A stretch of 18,344 nucleotides of DNA from DATFAS01 sp035254305 (GTDB lineage Bacteria; Bacillota; Bacilli; Aneurinibacillales; RAOX-1). A program made the translations under genes and the position numbers. Under the pieces are notes generated by a model that did not search any database, was not told the origin of the DNA, and saw only the letters and a program-made list of their open reading frames with translations. This document shows positions 6,312-13,533 of the stretch, in pieces. The first letter of the stretch is position 1; every line of letters begins with the position of its first letter. The DNA is taken from NCBI GenBank assembly GCA_035254305.1, contig DATFAS010000120.1, positions 1 through 18,344 on the forward strand, read 5' to 3'.

Positions 6312-7487
6312 ATGACTCACTCATTTGACCAAATAGTGGAAAGAAGAAATACTGATTCGATGAAATGGGACAAGCTTAAGCAGCTTTTTGGAAGTGCAGA
6401 GGTGCTTCCGATGTGGGTGGCAGATATGGACTTTCTCTCACCTCCTGCTGTTGTTAAAGCGATAACAGAGAGAGCCAAGCATGGAGTTTATGGATATACA
6501 ATTATGTCAGATAGTTTCTATGAAGCCATCATCGGTTGGATGGAACGCCGACATCAATGGCAGGTAAACAAAGAATGGTTATGCTATTGCCCAGGAATTG
6601 TCACTGCTTTAAGTATCTTGGTAGAGGTGTTAACGAAACCGGGTGAATCTGTCATGATCCAACCTCCCGTTTACACTCCATTCTTCCAAGTGATCTCTCG
6701 AAATGGTCGCTCCGTGAAGGAAGTTCCACTTATACTTGAAGAAGGTCAGTATCGTATGGACTTCGAATTACTAGAAGAAGCCATGAAAACAAGTAAAGTT
6801 ATGATTCTATGCAGTCCTCACAATCCTGTAGGACGGGTATGGAGTCGGGACGAATTAGTAAAATTAGGGGAATTAAGCAGTAAGTATCAAGTAATTATCA
6901 TTTCCGATGAAATTCATGCAGATCTTGTCTTTAATGGTGAAAAGCATTTGCCTTTCGGAATGCTATCAGAGGAAATTGCACAACAATCCATTACATGCAT
7001 TGCACCAAGTAAAACATTTAATATTGCTGGCCTTAAAACAGCCTCAATCATTATCCCCAATCCAAAGATTCGCAGACTATTTGAGAATCGAATCCAGACG
7101 TTATCGCTTCATTTAGAAAGTTGTTTCGGAGTAGATGCGGTTAAAGCTGCCTATAACGAGGGGGAGGTGTGGGTAGACGAACTTATGAATTACATGCAAG
7201 GAAATCTGCAATATCTTGCAAAGTTTTTGCAAGAGCATCTCCCCATGGTGAAACTCATTCAATCGCAAGGGACCTACCTAGCTTGGCTTGATTTTCGTGA
7301 TTTACAGATGGAGGCAGACGAATTACAAACCTTCTTAACCCAAAAGGCAAAGGTGGGGCTTAGTGCCGGAACGATTTATGGATCACAAGGAGCTGGATTT
7401 ATGAGGATGAATCTTGGATGCCCACGTTCTGTTGTAGAAGAAGGATTACGTCGTATTCATAAAGCGATTACTGAGCTTCAAAAGTGA
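6312..7487 (+). CDS. patB: MalY/PatB family PLP-dependent C-S lyase (cystathionine beta-lyase)
   Basis: 391 residues, close to B. subtilis PatB (387). It is a fold-type I PLP enzyme that cleaves C-S bonds of cystathionine or cysteine conjugates, giving pyruvate, ammonia and a thiol. The N-terminal MKWDKLKQLFG…LPMWVADMDF is the MalY/PatB hallmark. Also visible are PPVYTPFF, the CSPHNPVGRVW loop with the PLP-contacting Asn, the SDEIHADLVF Asp, and the Schiff-base lysine K234 in APSKTFNIAGLK. The C-terminal GFMRMNLGCPR carries the substrate carboxylate Arg. An AAGGAGAG site lies about 12 bp before the ATG, a longish spacing. It is a single-gene unit closed by a terminator at 7513. No MalT/MalX or regulator lies nearby, which favours a thiol-metabolism role. 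Confidence 0.9.
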   Translation: MTHSFDQIVERRNTDSMKWDKLKQLFGSAEVLPMWVADMDFLSPPAVVKAITERAKHGVYGYTIMSDSFYEAIIGWMERRHQWQVNKEWLCYCPGIVTALSILVEVLTKPGESVMIQPPVYTPFFQVISRNGRSVKEVPLILEEGQYRMDFELLEEAMKTSKVMILCSPHNPVGRVWSRDELVKLGELSSKYQVIIISDEIHADLVFNGEKHLPFGMLSEEIAQQSITCIAPSKTFNIAGLKTASIIIPNPKIRRLFENRIQTLSLHLESCFGVDAVKAAYNEGEVWVDELMNYMQGNLQYLAKFLQEHLPMVKLIQSQGTYLAWLDFRDLQMEADELQTFLTQKAKVGLSAGTIYGSQGAGFMRMNLGCPRSVVEEGLRRIHKAITELQK

Positions 7488-7512
7488 ATAAATATTAACA
7501 ATTCTTAAATCT

Positions 7513-7539
7513 TCGTTGCTAATTGCAACGATTTTTTTT
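7513..7539 (+). terminator. Intrinsic terminator of the patB gene
   Basis: TCGTTGC (7513-7519) pairs with GCAACGA (7525-7531) around TAATT, followed by eight T residues. It lies 26 bp after the stop codon. Confidence 0.88.
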
Positions 7540-7650
7540 ATCCTAATATTTGTAATGCAAGGAAAATGATTGCACAAAAACTTGTCTGTTTGTTTTAATT
7601 ACACCAGCAAGGGTCAAAAAATATAGAGAAGTTGGGAGTGGAGATCAGTC

Positions 7651-9354
7651 ATGAAAGTCCCTGTTGGTATTTCCAATCGCCACGTGCATTTATGTAAGGA
7701 ACATGTTGAAATTTTATTTGGCAAAGGCTATACGCTTAAGAAATGGAAGGATTTAAAGCAATATGGACAATATGCTGCAGAGGAATCAGTCACGGTTGAA
7801 GGCCCAAAGGGGAAGATTCACCATGTACGCATATTAGGTCCTGAAAGAAACCAAACTCAGGTTGAAATTTCTCGAACAGACAGCTACATTCTAGGTGTCA
7901 CTCCACCCATTCGAGATTCTGGAGACTTAGAAGGCACTCCTGGCATTACTATAGAGGGACCCGTAGGGAAGATTACTTTAGATCGAGGGGTAATTCTTGC
8001 TGCTCGACATATCCACATGGACCCAGAGGATGCGGAGAAGATCGGTGTGAAGGATAAGGATTGGGTTAAGGTTCGAACCAAAGGGGATCGTTCTCTTATT
8101 CTAGAGAATGTACTTTGCCGAGTTAGTCCGCAGTATGCCTTGGAGTTTCACGTAGATACAGACGAGGGAAATGCAGCAGGGCTTAAGAACGGGGATCTAG
8201 TAGAGGTTATTGAGCTAGATGGATTTCATGAGCTCCGTATCATGAACTTACGGAAGATTCTTCTCTTGAACTGCGGTAGCTCTTCTATTAAATATAAATT
8301 ATATGAAATGCCATCTAAACACTTACTTGTATCGGGTACAGTAGGACAATTAAGAGAAGATGAGTATGAATCAGCCATAAAATCTATTGCCGAAAAAGTA
8401 AAAGACTATCCTATTGACGCTGTTGCACATCGTATCGTTCATGGAGGAGAAAGCTTCAAAAATTCTGTAATGATTAACAGTTCCGTCAAGGAGCAGATCC
8501 GTAAACTGATTCCATTTGCACCGCTGCATAATCCGGTGAATTTACTTGGGATTGAATGTGCGGAGAAATTTTTCCCTGGAATCACCCAGGTTGCTGTATT
8601 TGATACAGCCTTCCATCAGACGATGCCACCATCTTCTTACCTATATCCAATTCCCTATGAATATTACGAAAATCATCAAATCCGTAAATATGGTTTTCAT
8701 GGTTCAAGCCACAGGTACTGTATGGAAAGAGCCGAACAGATGCTTGAAATCCCTCGTGAGAAGCTGCGCTTGATTAGCTGCCACATTGGTAATGGTGTAT
8801 CTTTAACAGCAATTCGCTATGGCAAATCCTACGACACCTCCATGGGCCTTACACCACTTGCTGGGGTATCAATGGGCACGCGGAGTGGAAATGTGGATCC
8901 TGGTATTCTTCCTTATATCGCAGAAATTGAGGATACAAATATCGATGGGGTAATGAAAATACTGAATAAGAAAAGTGGATTACTCGGAATTTCGGGAAGA
9001 TCTAATGATATTCGTGAGGTTTTGCAGGGTGTCAATGAAGGGGATGAACGCTGCCGTCTTGCGCTTGACCTCTTTACAACCAAGCTTCATAAATATATTG
9101 GGCTTTATTTAGCAAGACTTAATGGAGTGGATGGAATTATCTTTACAGCAGGCATCGGAGAAAATAGTCCAGAAATTCGTGAAAGAGTATGCGCAGGATT
9201 AGAATATGCGGGTGTTTTCCTTGATACGAAGGCCAACTACGATTTGATGGGCGAACGATTCATCAGTAGTAAATACTCACCGGTTAAAATTATGGTCATT
9301 CCGACCAACGAAGAATTGGTTATGGCACGGGATGCTTATCAACTGATTCTATAG
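7651..9354 (+). CDS. pduL-ackA: Fusion of PduL-type phosphotransacylase and acetate kinase
   Basis: One uninterrupted 567-residue frame joins two consecutive enzymes. Residues 1-~190 are PduL (phosphate acyltransferase, acyl-CoA + Pi to acyl phosphate): the zinc-binding NRHVHL (H11, H13), QYAAEES, TQVEISRTD, SGDLEGTPGI, ARHIHM (H120, H122) and EFHVDTDEGNAA (H167) are all present. Residues ~199-567 are acetate kinase (acyl phosphate + ADP to carboxylate + ATP): LLLNCGSSSIKYKL, AHRIVHGGE, VFDTAFH (D318), KYGFHGSSH, CHIGNGVS, MGTRSGNVDPG (R411), TAGIGENSPEIR and PTNEEL (E554). The kinase part is ~369 residues against the usual ~395-400; about 30-35 residues are missing between VSGTVGQL and IDAVAHRIVHGG. 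GGGAGTGGAG precedes the start. An internal ATG at the junction (M198) has no good ribosome site. It lacks an EutD-type Pta; all catalytic motifs look intact. Confidence 0.93.
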   Translation: MKVPVGISNRHVHLCKEHVEILFGKGYTLKKWKDLKQYGQYAAEESVTVEGPKGKIHHVRILGPERNQTQVEISRTDSYILGVTPPIRDSGDLEGTPGITIEGPVGKITLDRGVILAARHIHMDPEDAEKIGVKDKDWVKVRTKGDRSLILENVLCRVSPQYALEFHVDTDEGNAAGLKNGDLVEVIELDGFHELRIMNLRKILLLNCGSSSIKYKLYEMPSKHLLVSGTVGQLREDEYESAIKSIAEKVKDYPIDAVAHRIVHGGESFKNSVMINSSVKEQIRKLIPFAPLHNPVNLLGIECAEKFFPGITQVAVFDTAFHQTMPPSSYLYPIPYEYYENHQIRKYGFHGSSHRYCMERAEQMLEIPREKLRLISCHIGNGVSLTAIRYGKSYDTSMGLTPLAGVSMGTRSGNVDPGILPYIAEIEDTNIDGVMKILNKKSGLLGISGRSNDIREVLQGVNEGDERCRLALDLFTTKLHKYIGLYLARLNGVDGIIFTAGIGENSPEIRERVCAGLEYAGVFLDTKANYDLMGERFISSKYSPVKIMVIPTNEELVMARDAYQLIL

Positions 9355-9380
9355 ACTTTCTACAACGCGTAGTCTTTATT
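9353..9380 (+). terminator. Weak candidate terminator of pduL-ackA
   Basis: AGA…CTAC (9353-9355, 9360-9363) pairs with GTAG-TCT (9369-9375), followed by TTATTT. The stem is short and bulged. Confidence 0.3.
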
Positions 9381-9515
9381 TAAAATCTAACAAAAACCCC
9401 ATCTATGGTTGAGCAGCAGGGTATACGTTTAGAGAAAAGGATAATTTTGTAGAATAATCACCTTTCATGCTATAAAATGGAAAGAGATGTGCGCATGGAA
9501 GGTGGTGTATCTGAG

Positions 9516-10637
9516 TTGGTGAATATAAGAAATCGGATTGCTGAATATTTGGATCTACATTCAGAAGAAATGTTAGAACAATGGTATTCACTGGTAATCA
9601 CATCAGAAAAAGACCAATTCAATGTTTATATTAAAGAAAATGGAAAATCTATGTTCCATCTTGTACTTCAATACCTGACAGGGCAAACTACTCTCGATCA
9701 TATCCAAAGACTTGCTGAAAAGGTAGCCTGTGAAAGAGTGCAGGCAGAAGTGAATATCGGGGAGTTTGTATATAATATCAATCAAGGAAGAAACATTTTT
9801 CTAACCCATCTTCCATTTAAAGAAATTACACTAGCTGAAATACAATCATCCATCGAAAAAATAAATGAAAGCTTTGACAGCTTTCTCTACCACGCGGTTA
9901 TAAAATATACAGAATTTAAAAATACCATTCTCGAAGAAAGAACTCGATTTATTGAGAGAACACATAAAGAACGATTAACGATTCTAGGGCAGATGTCTTC
10001 AAGCTTTGTTCATGAATTTCGTAATCCCCTTACATCTATTATGGGCTTTTTGAAATTATTACGAAGTCGATATCCTTCCCTTGAATATTTGGATATTATG
10101 TCCCACGAACTCAATCAATTAAATTTTCGAATCTCTCAATTTCTTCTTTTTTCTAAAAAAGAGATACATGAGGATATTAAAATTGAATGTAATCTAACAG
10201 CATTAATAGAAGAAACACTAGAATTTTTGTACCCAAGTATTGTGGATGGAGAAGTTGAGGTTTTAACAGAACTCGACCCCATGCTCATGATCTATGCTTC
10301 CCAAAATCAAATTCGCCAAATTATTATTAATCTCATTATTAATTCGATTGATGCGCTTCAATATTCTTCGAAAAAACGTAAACTATATATTCAAACGATC
10401 AATGACGGAAATTCAATCCAAGTATTCATTCGGAATAATGGTCCGCAAATACCTCCTGAGCTAAAGAAAACTATTTTTGAGCCATTTTTTACAACAAAGG
10501 ATCTGGGAACAGGACTCGGATTGTATGTTTGTAAACAGATCATGGAAAAACACCTCGGAATTATTCGTTGTGAGTCTGATGATGAGCAGACAACCTTTAG
10601 CCTTCATTTTCCCATTCCTAATTCCTCATTAGAGTAA
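9516..10637 (+). CDS. Soluble orphan sensor histidine kinase
   Basis: HisKA and HATPase domains are complete: phospho-acceptor His in FVHEFRNPLTSIMGF (cat codon at 10011), N box NLIINSIDAL, then FEPFFTTKDLGTGLGLYVCKQI. No membrane segment is present. The ~135-residue N-terminal region is helical (EEMLEQWYSLV…FHLVLQYL…NIGEFVYNINQGRNIFL) and recalls the RsbR/globin-fold N-domains found on cytoplasmic Bacillus kinases; this is a tentative match. Start choice: ATGs at 9477 and 9495 have no good ribosome site, while GGAAGGTGGTG (9497-9507) lies 8 bp before TTG at 9516 and 11 bp before GTG at 9519, so 9516 is preferred. No response regulator is adjacent, as for phosphorelay kinases that feed Spo0F. 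The signal is unknown. Confidence 0.85.
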   Translation: MVNIRNRIAEYLDLHSEEMLEQWYSLVITSEKDQFNVYIKENGKSMFHLVLQYLTGQTTLDHIQRLAEKVACERVQAEVNIGEFVYNINQGRNIFLTHLPFKEITLAEIQSSIEKINESFDSFLYHAVIKYTEFKNTILEERTRFIERTHKERLTILGQMSSSFVHEFRNPLTSIMGFLKLLRSRYPSLEYLDIMSHELNQLNFRISQFLLFSKKEIHEDIKIECNLTALIEETLEFLYPSIVDGEVEVLTELDPMLMIYASQNQIRQIIINLIINSIDALQYSSKKRKLYIQTINDGNSIQVFIRNNGPQIPPELKKTIFEPFFTTKDLGTGLGLYVCKQIMEKHLGIIRCESDDEQTTFSLHFPIPNSSLE

Positions 10638-10670
10638 AGGATGGCTAGTTGTCCATATGCGGAGATAGAA
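10636..10670 (+). repeat. Dispersed intergenic element, short copy C
   Basis: AAAGGATGGCTAGTTGTCCA then TATGCGGAGATAGAA parallels the second half of copies A (12623-12697) and B (5821-5899, minus). It has a hairpin with A/GTTG in its loop, then ATGCGGAGAYRGAA. The first half of the element is absent. It begins at the stop codon of the kinase gene. Confidence 0.4.
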
Positions 10671-10687
10671 AGTCATTCGCTATACGT

Positions 10688-10727
10688 AAAAAAACCAGTG
10701 CCCACTATATAAGGCACTGGTTTTTTT
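10688..10727. terminator. Bidirectional terminator between kinase gene and lactate permease
   Basis: AAAAAAACCAGTGCC (10688-10702) and GGCACTGGTTTTTTT (10713-10727) form a perfect 15-bp inverted repeat with a 10-base loop. T-runs are on both strands, 50 bp after the kinase stop and 1 bp after the permease stop. Confidence 0.92.
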
Positions 10728-10728
10728 A

Positions 10729-12423
10729 TTAAGGAATCATCCAAGACAGTACATGTGCTTGTAAGAAGGTGATTATACCCACAATACAAATTAGAAATAA
10801 ACTATGTTTAATCGTGAAGCGGAACAAATCTGACTCTTTTCCCGCTAATCCTACTGCTGCACAAGCTACTGCGATGGATTGAGGGGAAATCATTTTCCCT
10901 GTAACACCACCACTTGAGCTTGCAGCAAGAGCAAGTATAGGATTCATACCAACAGATGTTGCCGTAACTTTCTGCAGGTTTGCAAACAAGAGGTTAGAGG
11001 AAGTATCAGATCCCGTAATAAATACACCTAACCATCCTAAGAATGGGGAGAAGAATGGGAATAAGGCACCCGTTCCTGCAAGTAGCATTCCCATAGTTGT
11101 ACTCATGCCTGAGGCATTGGCTACATAAGCAAAACCAACAACACTACCAATGGTAAGGATAGGGAATTTAAGCTCATTTAAGGTTTCACCAAAGGTAACA
11201 AACCAATTTTTCCAGGAGATACTTACGATAAACTTCGTGACGATAGCCGCAAGTAAGATTGCGGTTCCTGCTGCAGCCAATAACTCCAACTTAAATTGTG
11301 CTGCCATAGGCTTTCCATTTGCTCCAATAATTAGATTATGCAGTCCAGGAACATTCGGGTAGAAGGTGGTAGACTTACTAATGGAGTTAATGATGTTTAA
11401 AATAAAGTTCCCTCCGGTGTATTTCCCCACTAAGGCCGGTTTAATACTTGGAATCCCCCAAACAGAAATAAATATAGTCAATACTAAAAATGGAGACCAC
11501 GCCTTAAAAATTTGTCCACCAGTATAGGATACTTGGTTGCTGGCCTGGCGTTGGGAAGCAGCAGCTACTTCAGAAAAGGCTGGTTCATCGGCAAAACGGA
11601 AAATGGTTTTTGGCTGCCAAAATCTAAGGAACAAGGCAAGAGCCACCAATGAAACTAAAGAAGAGAGAATATCTGGTAGTTCTGGTCCAAGAAAATTAGA
11701 GGTTAAATATTGAGTAATGGCAAAGGATAGGCCTGAAACAAGAATGGCAGGAAGAACTTCCATTGTTTTTTTCCAACCAGCCATGATAAAAACAAGATAA
11801 AGAGGGATAAATGCTGAAAGAAAAGGAAGCTGTCGACCTACCATTTTCGAGATTTCCATAGCTGCAATTCCAGTAGGTCCTTCCATCGCAGTAATGGGAA
11901 TACCAATCGCACCAAAGGCCACTGGCGCAGTATTAGCGATTAGACAAAGTCCTGCTGCATAAAGTGGGTTAAAGCCCAAACCAACCAACAAGGAAGCCGA
12001 GATTGCAACGGGTGCACCGAATCCTGCAGCACCTTCTAAGAAAGCACCAAACGAAAACGCTACCAACAATGCTTGTAGTCTGCGGTCTTCTGTGATTGAT
12101 ACTACTGAATTACGAATAACATCAAATTGCCCAGTCTTTACTGTAAGCTTGTACAGAAAAACGGAGGTTATAATAATCCAACCAATCGGCATAACACCAT
12201 AGACAGCACCCTGCATGGCAGACATAACAGCCATCCCTGTTGGCATCTTATATACCAAAACAGCAATAAGTATGGCAAAGAGAAGGGTTGTAATACCCGC
12301 AATATAACCTTTCATTCGTTTAATTGCGAGTGCCCAGAAAAAGTAAAGAATAGGTAGGAGTGCAACAAGGGCCGATAAACCCAAATTACCACCAACCGGG
12401 GTAAAAACTTGTGTCCATGTCAT
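10729..12423 (-). CDS. lutP: L-lactate permease, LutP/LctP type
   Basis: 564 residues, the same size as B. subtilis LutP (~563). These are polytopic proton symporters for lactate, and related members also carry glycolate. It has about 12-14 hydrophobic segments, with family-conserved stretches FGAFLEGAAGFGAPVAI, IANTAPVAFGAIGIP and, near the C-terminus, FITGSDTSSNLLFANLQ and SSGGVTGKMISPQSIAV. AGAGGTG lies 8 bp ahead of the ATG. A strong promoter, an operator shared with glcD, and a cre site lie in the 150 bp upstream. It is separate from, but points the same way as, the LutR-like gene. The specific substrate (L-lactate, D-lactate or glycolate) is not decided by sequence. Confidence 0.92.
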   Translation of the reverse strand: MTWTQVFTPVGGNLGLSALVALLPILYFFWALAIKRMKGYIAGITTLLFAILIAVLVYKMPTGMAVMSAMQGAVYGVMPIGWIIITSVFLYKLTVKTGQFDVIRNSVVSITEDRRLQALLVAFSFGAFLEGAAGFGAPVAISASLLVGLGFNPLYAAGLCLIANTAPVAFGAIGIPITAMEGPTGIAAMEISKMVGRQLPFLSAFIPLYLVFIMAGWKKTMEVLPAILVSGLSFAITQYLTSNFLGPELPDILSSLVSLVALALFLRFWQPKTIFRFADEPAFSEVAAASQRQASNQVSYTGGQIFKAWSPFLVLTIFISVWGIPSIKPALVGKYTGGNFILNIINSISKSTTFYPNVPGLHNLIIGANGKPMAAQFKLELLAAAGTAILLAAIVTKFIVSISWKNWFVTFGETLNELKFPILTIGSVVGFAYVANASGMSTTMGMLLAGTGALFPFFSPFLGWLGVFITGSDTSSNLLFANLQKVTATSVGMNPILALAASSSGGVTGKMISPQSIAVACAAVGLAGKESDLFRFTIKHSLFLICIVGIITFLQAHVLSWMIP

Positions 12424-12459
12424 AGCTTAACACCTCTTTGTCAAATAGGATTGGTTTTC

Positions 12460-12474
12460 CGTAACCGTTTACAA
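12460..12474 (-). promoter_or_regulatory. cre site (CcpA) in the lactate permease leader
   Basis: Minus strand TTGTAAACGGTTACG fits the cre consensus WTGNAANCGNWNNCW at every position but the last. It is about 85-100 nt downstream of the predicted transcription start, where CcpA acts as a roadblock. This implies carbon catabolite repression of lactate uptake. Confidence 0.6.
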
Positions 12475-12535
12475 AAAATATCTAATTGTTAAATTATCCC
12501 CCTTTACGCTTCAATTGATTCATCATGTTATATGG

Positions 12536-12546
12536 TCACCTGATGA
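12536..12546 (-). promoter_or_regulatory. LutR-like operator of the permease gene
   Basis: Minus strand TCATCAGGTGA has one mismatch to the LutR-type TCATC-N-GATGA palindrome. It lies 17 bp downstream of the -10 and is embedded in a longer match to the glcD upstream region: AAATTCATCAG then TGACC in both. Confidence 0.65.
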
Positions 12547-12563
12547 ATTTGAACATACGTATA

Positions 12564-12593
12564 ATTATAGAGGGGTAGCTTTCATTTTGGCAA
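12564..12593 (-). promoter_or_regulatory. Sigma-A promoter of the lactate permease gene
   Basis: On the minus strand TTGCCA (12588-12593), 18-bp spacer, perfect TATAAT (12564-12569). The start would be near 12557, giving a ~130-nt leader that holds the operator and the cre site. Confidence 0.75.
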
Positions 12594-12622
12594 GAGGGTA
12601 AATTAAAAAAAATTAAAAAAGT

Positions 12623-12697
12623 AAACTTGGCTGGCGATAAGCCTTTAAGTGAAGGTGGCAGTCGAGTTGCCCTAATGCGGAGACGGAATTCGAATTC
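12623..12697 (+). repeat. Dispersed intergenic element, copy A
   Basis: AAACTTGGCTGGCG … ATGCGGAGACGGAATTC. It is ~80% identical over 66 positions to the minus strand of 5821-5899. Three short hairpins (GGCT/AGCC, CCTT/AAGG, GGCA/TGCC) are visible, then the conserved ATGCGGAGACGGAA and a GAATTCGAATTC palindrome with a T5 run. It lies between the 3' end of the regulator gene and the permease promoter. No reading frame is present. Confidence 0.6.
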
Positions 12698-12744
12698 TTT
12701 TTATAAATGTCTATACACCTAGGGTAAAATCCGTAATTAAGCCT

Positions 12745-13416
12745 CTAGGACTTAACCACGGATTCTACTTTCTGTAGATGCTTGCTCATTGTTACTATGC
12801 CTAATTGGACATCCTGTTCAATAATTGCTTCTAACATTTTCTGATGCTCTTCGAATAGTCTTGGAGCTGTTTGACTCTCACTATACATCCATAATTTTCG
12901 GCTATCTCGTATAGTACGGATCATAGAGGAGGAAATACTCTCCATCATTTTCTGTAATAAGTGATTCTGACTGGCGCGTGCGATGGCCAAATGAAAGTTA
13001 ACATCATAAACTTGACTGATTTCTTCATTCCCAACGGCATCTTCCATCTGCTCAACAATCCGAGTGAGCTCCTGAATATTCTCATTCGTACGGTTCATAG
13101 CGGCTAATTCAATACAACCTAATTCCAGTATTTTGCGAACCTCTAGAAGTTCTTTAAAATCATCGATCTGCGCAGCAATCTCTAGTTTTTTATCCAAACT
13201 CTGCAAGACATAAGTCCCGCCACCTTGTTTGGTTTCAATCAATCCACGAGCCTTTAGATGGCTTAGTGCCTCACGTATAGTTGAACGCCCAACATGGTAT
13301 TGCTTCGCTAAATTCTCAATCGTATCTAATTTCTCACCAGGCTTAATAATTCCTGATTCTATAATTCGTTGTAACTCCTCAGCAATAATTTCATAATTTT
13401 TCTTTGTTAAATCCAC
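12745..13416 (-). CDS. lutR: FadR-subfamily GntR regulator, LutR-like
   Basis: 223 residues from a GTG at 13416, preceded by GGGGGATCAGGA. Upstream in-frame ATGs (13443, 13491) lack ribosome sites and add an atypical basic/hydrophobic leader. Residues ~1-70 form the GntR winged helix (YEIIAEELQRIIESG, then HVGRSTIREALSHLKARGLIETKQGGGTYV). The rest is an FCD effector domain with the D-x3-H…H…H pattern (DVNFHLA, FEEHQKML, MSKHLQKV) that binds a metal and a carboxylate ligand. Position between permease and glcDF, plus LutR-type operators at both, supports control of 2-hydroxy acid use, with lactate or glycolate as the likely inducer. It could also be called LldR. The gene is transcribed divergently from glcD across a 117-bp gap. 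Confidence 0.85.
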   Translation of the reverse strand: MDLTKKNYEIIAEELQRIIESGIIKPGEKLDTIENLAKQYHVGRSTIREALSHLKARGLIETKQGGGTYVLQSLDKKLEIAAQIDDFKELLEVRKILELGCIELAAMNRTNENIQELTRIVEQMEDAVGNEEISQVYDVNFHLAIARASQNHLLQKMMESISSSMIRTIRDSRKLWMYSESQTAPRLFEEHQKMLEAIIEQDVQLGIVTMSKHLQKVESVVKS

Positions 13417-13448
13417 TCCTGATCCCCCACTCAATAAATGCATATCTA

Positions 13449-13485
13449 TTAGTCTATACAATTTTGCAGGAATATGATAGACTAA
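13449..13485. promoter_or_regulatory. Inverted repeat and glcD -10 in the lutR-glcD gap
   Basis: TTAGTCTAT (13449-13457) and ATAGACTAA (13477-13485) are perfect 9-bp arms. They bracket a candidate glcD -10, TATGAT (13473-13478); the -35 region overlaps the left arm and is weak (TTAGTC with N18). The arrangement could be a second operator, autoregulatory for lutR, or an activator site compensating for the weak -35. Confidence 0.45.
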
Positions 13486-13494
13486 ATTCAAAAT

Positions 13495-13505
13495 TCATCA
13501 GATGA
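13495..13505 (+). promoter_or_regulatory. LutR-like operator of glcD
   Basis: TCATCAGATGA is a perfect match to the LutR-type TCATC-N-GATGA palindrome. It lies 16 bp after the glcD -10, the same geometry as at the permease promoter. Confidence 0.7.
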
Positions 13506-13533
13506 CCTGCGAAGTGAAAGGGGTGTTTGTTTT

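Noticed and set aside
8240..8260. Internal ATG at the PduL-AckA junction as start of a separate acetate kinase gene
   Set aside because: No suitable ribosome site precedes it and the PduL frame continues through it without a stop, so a fusion is the simpler reading. Internal initiation cannot be excluded by eye.
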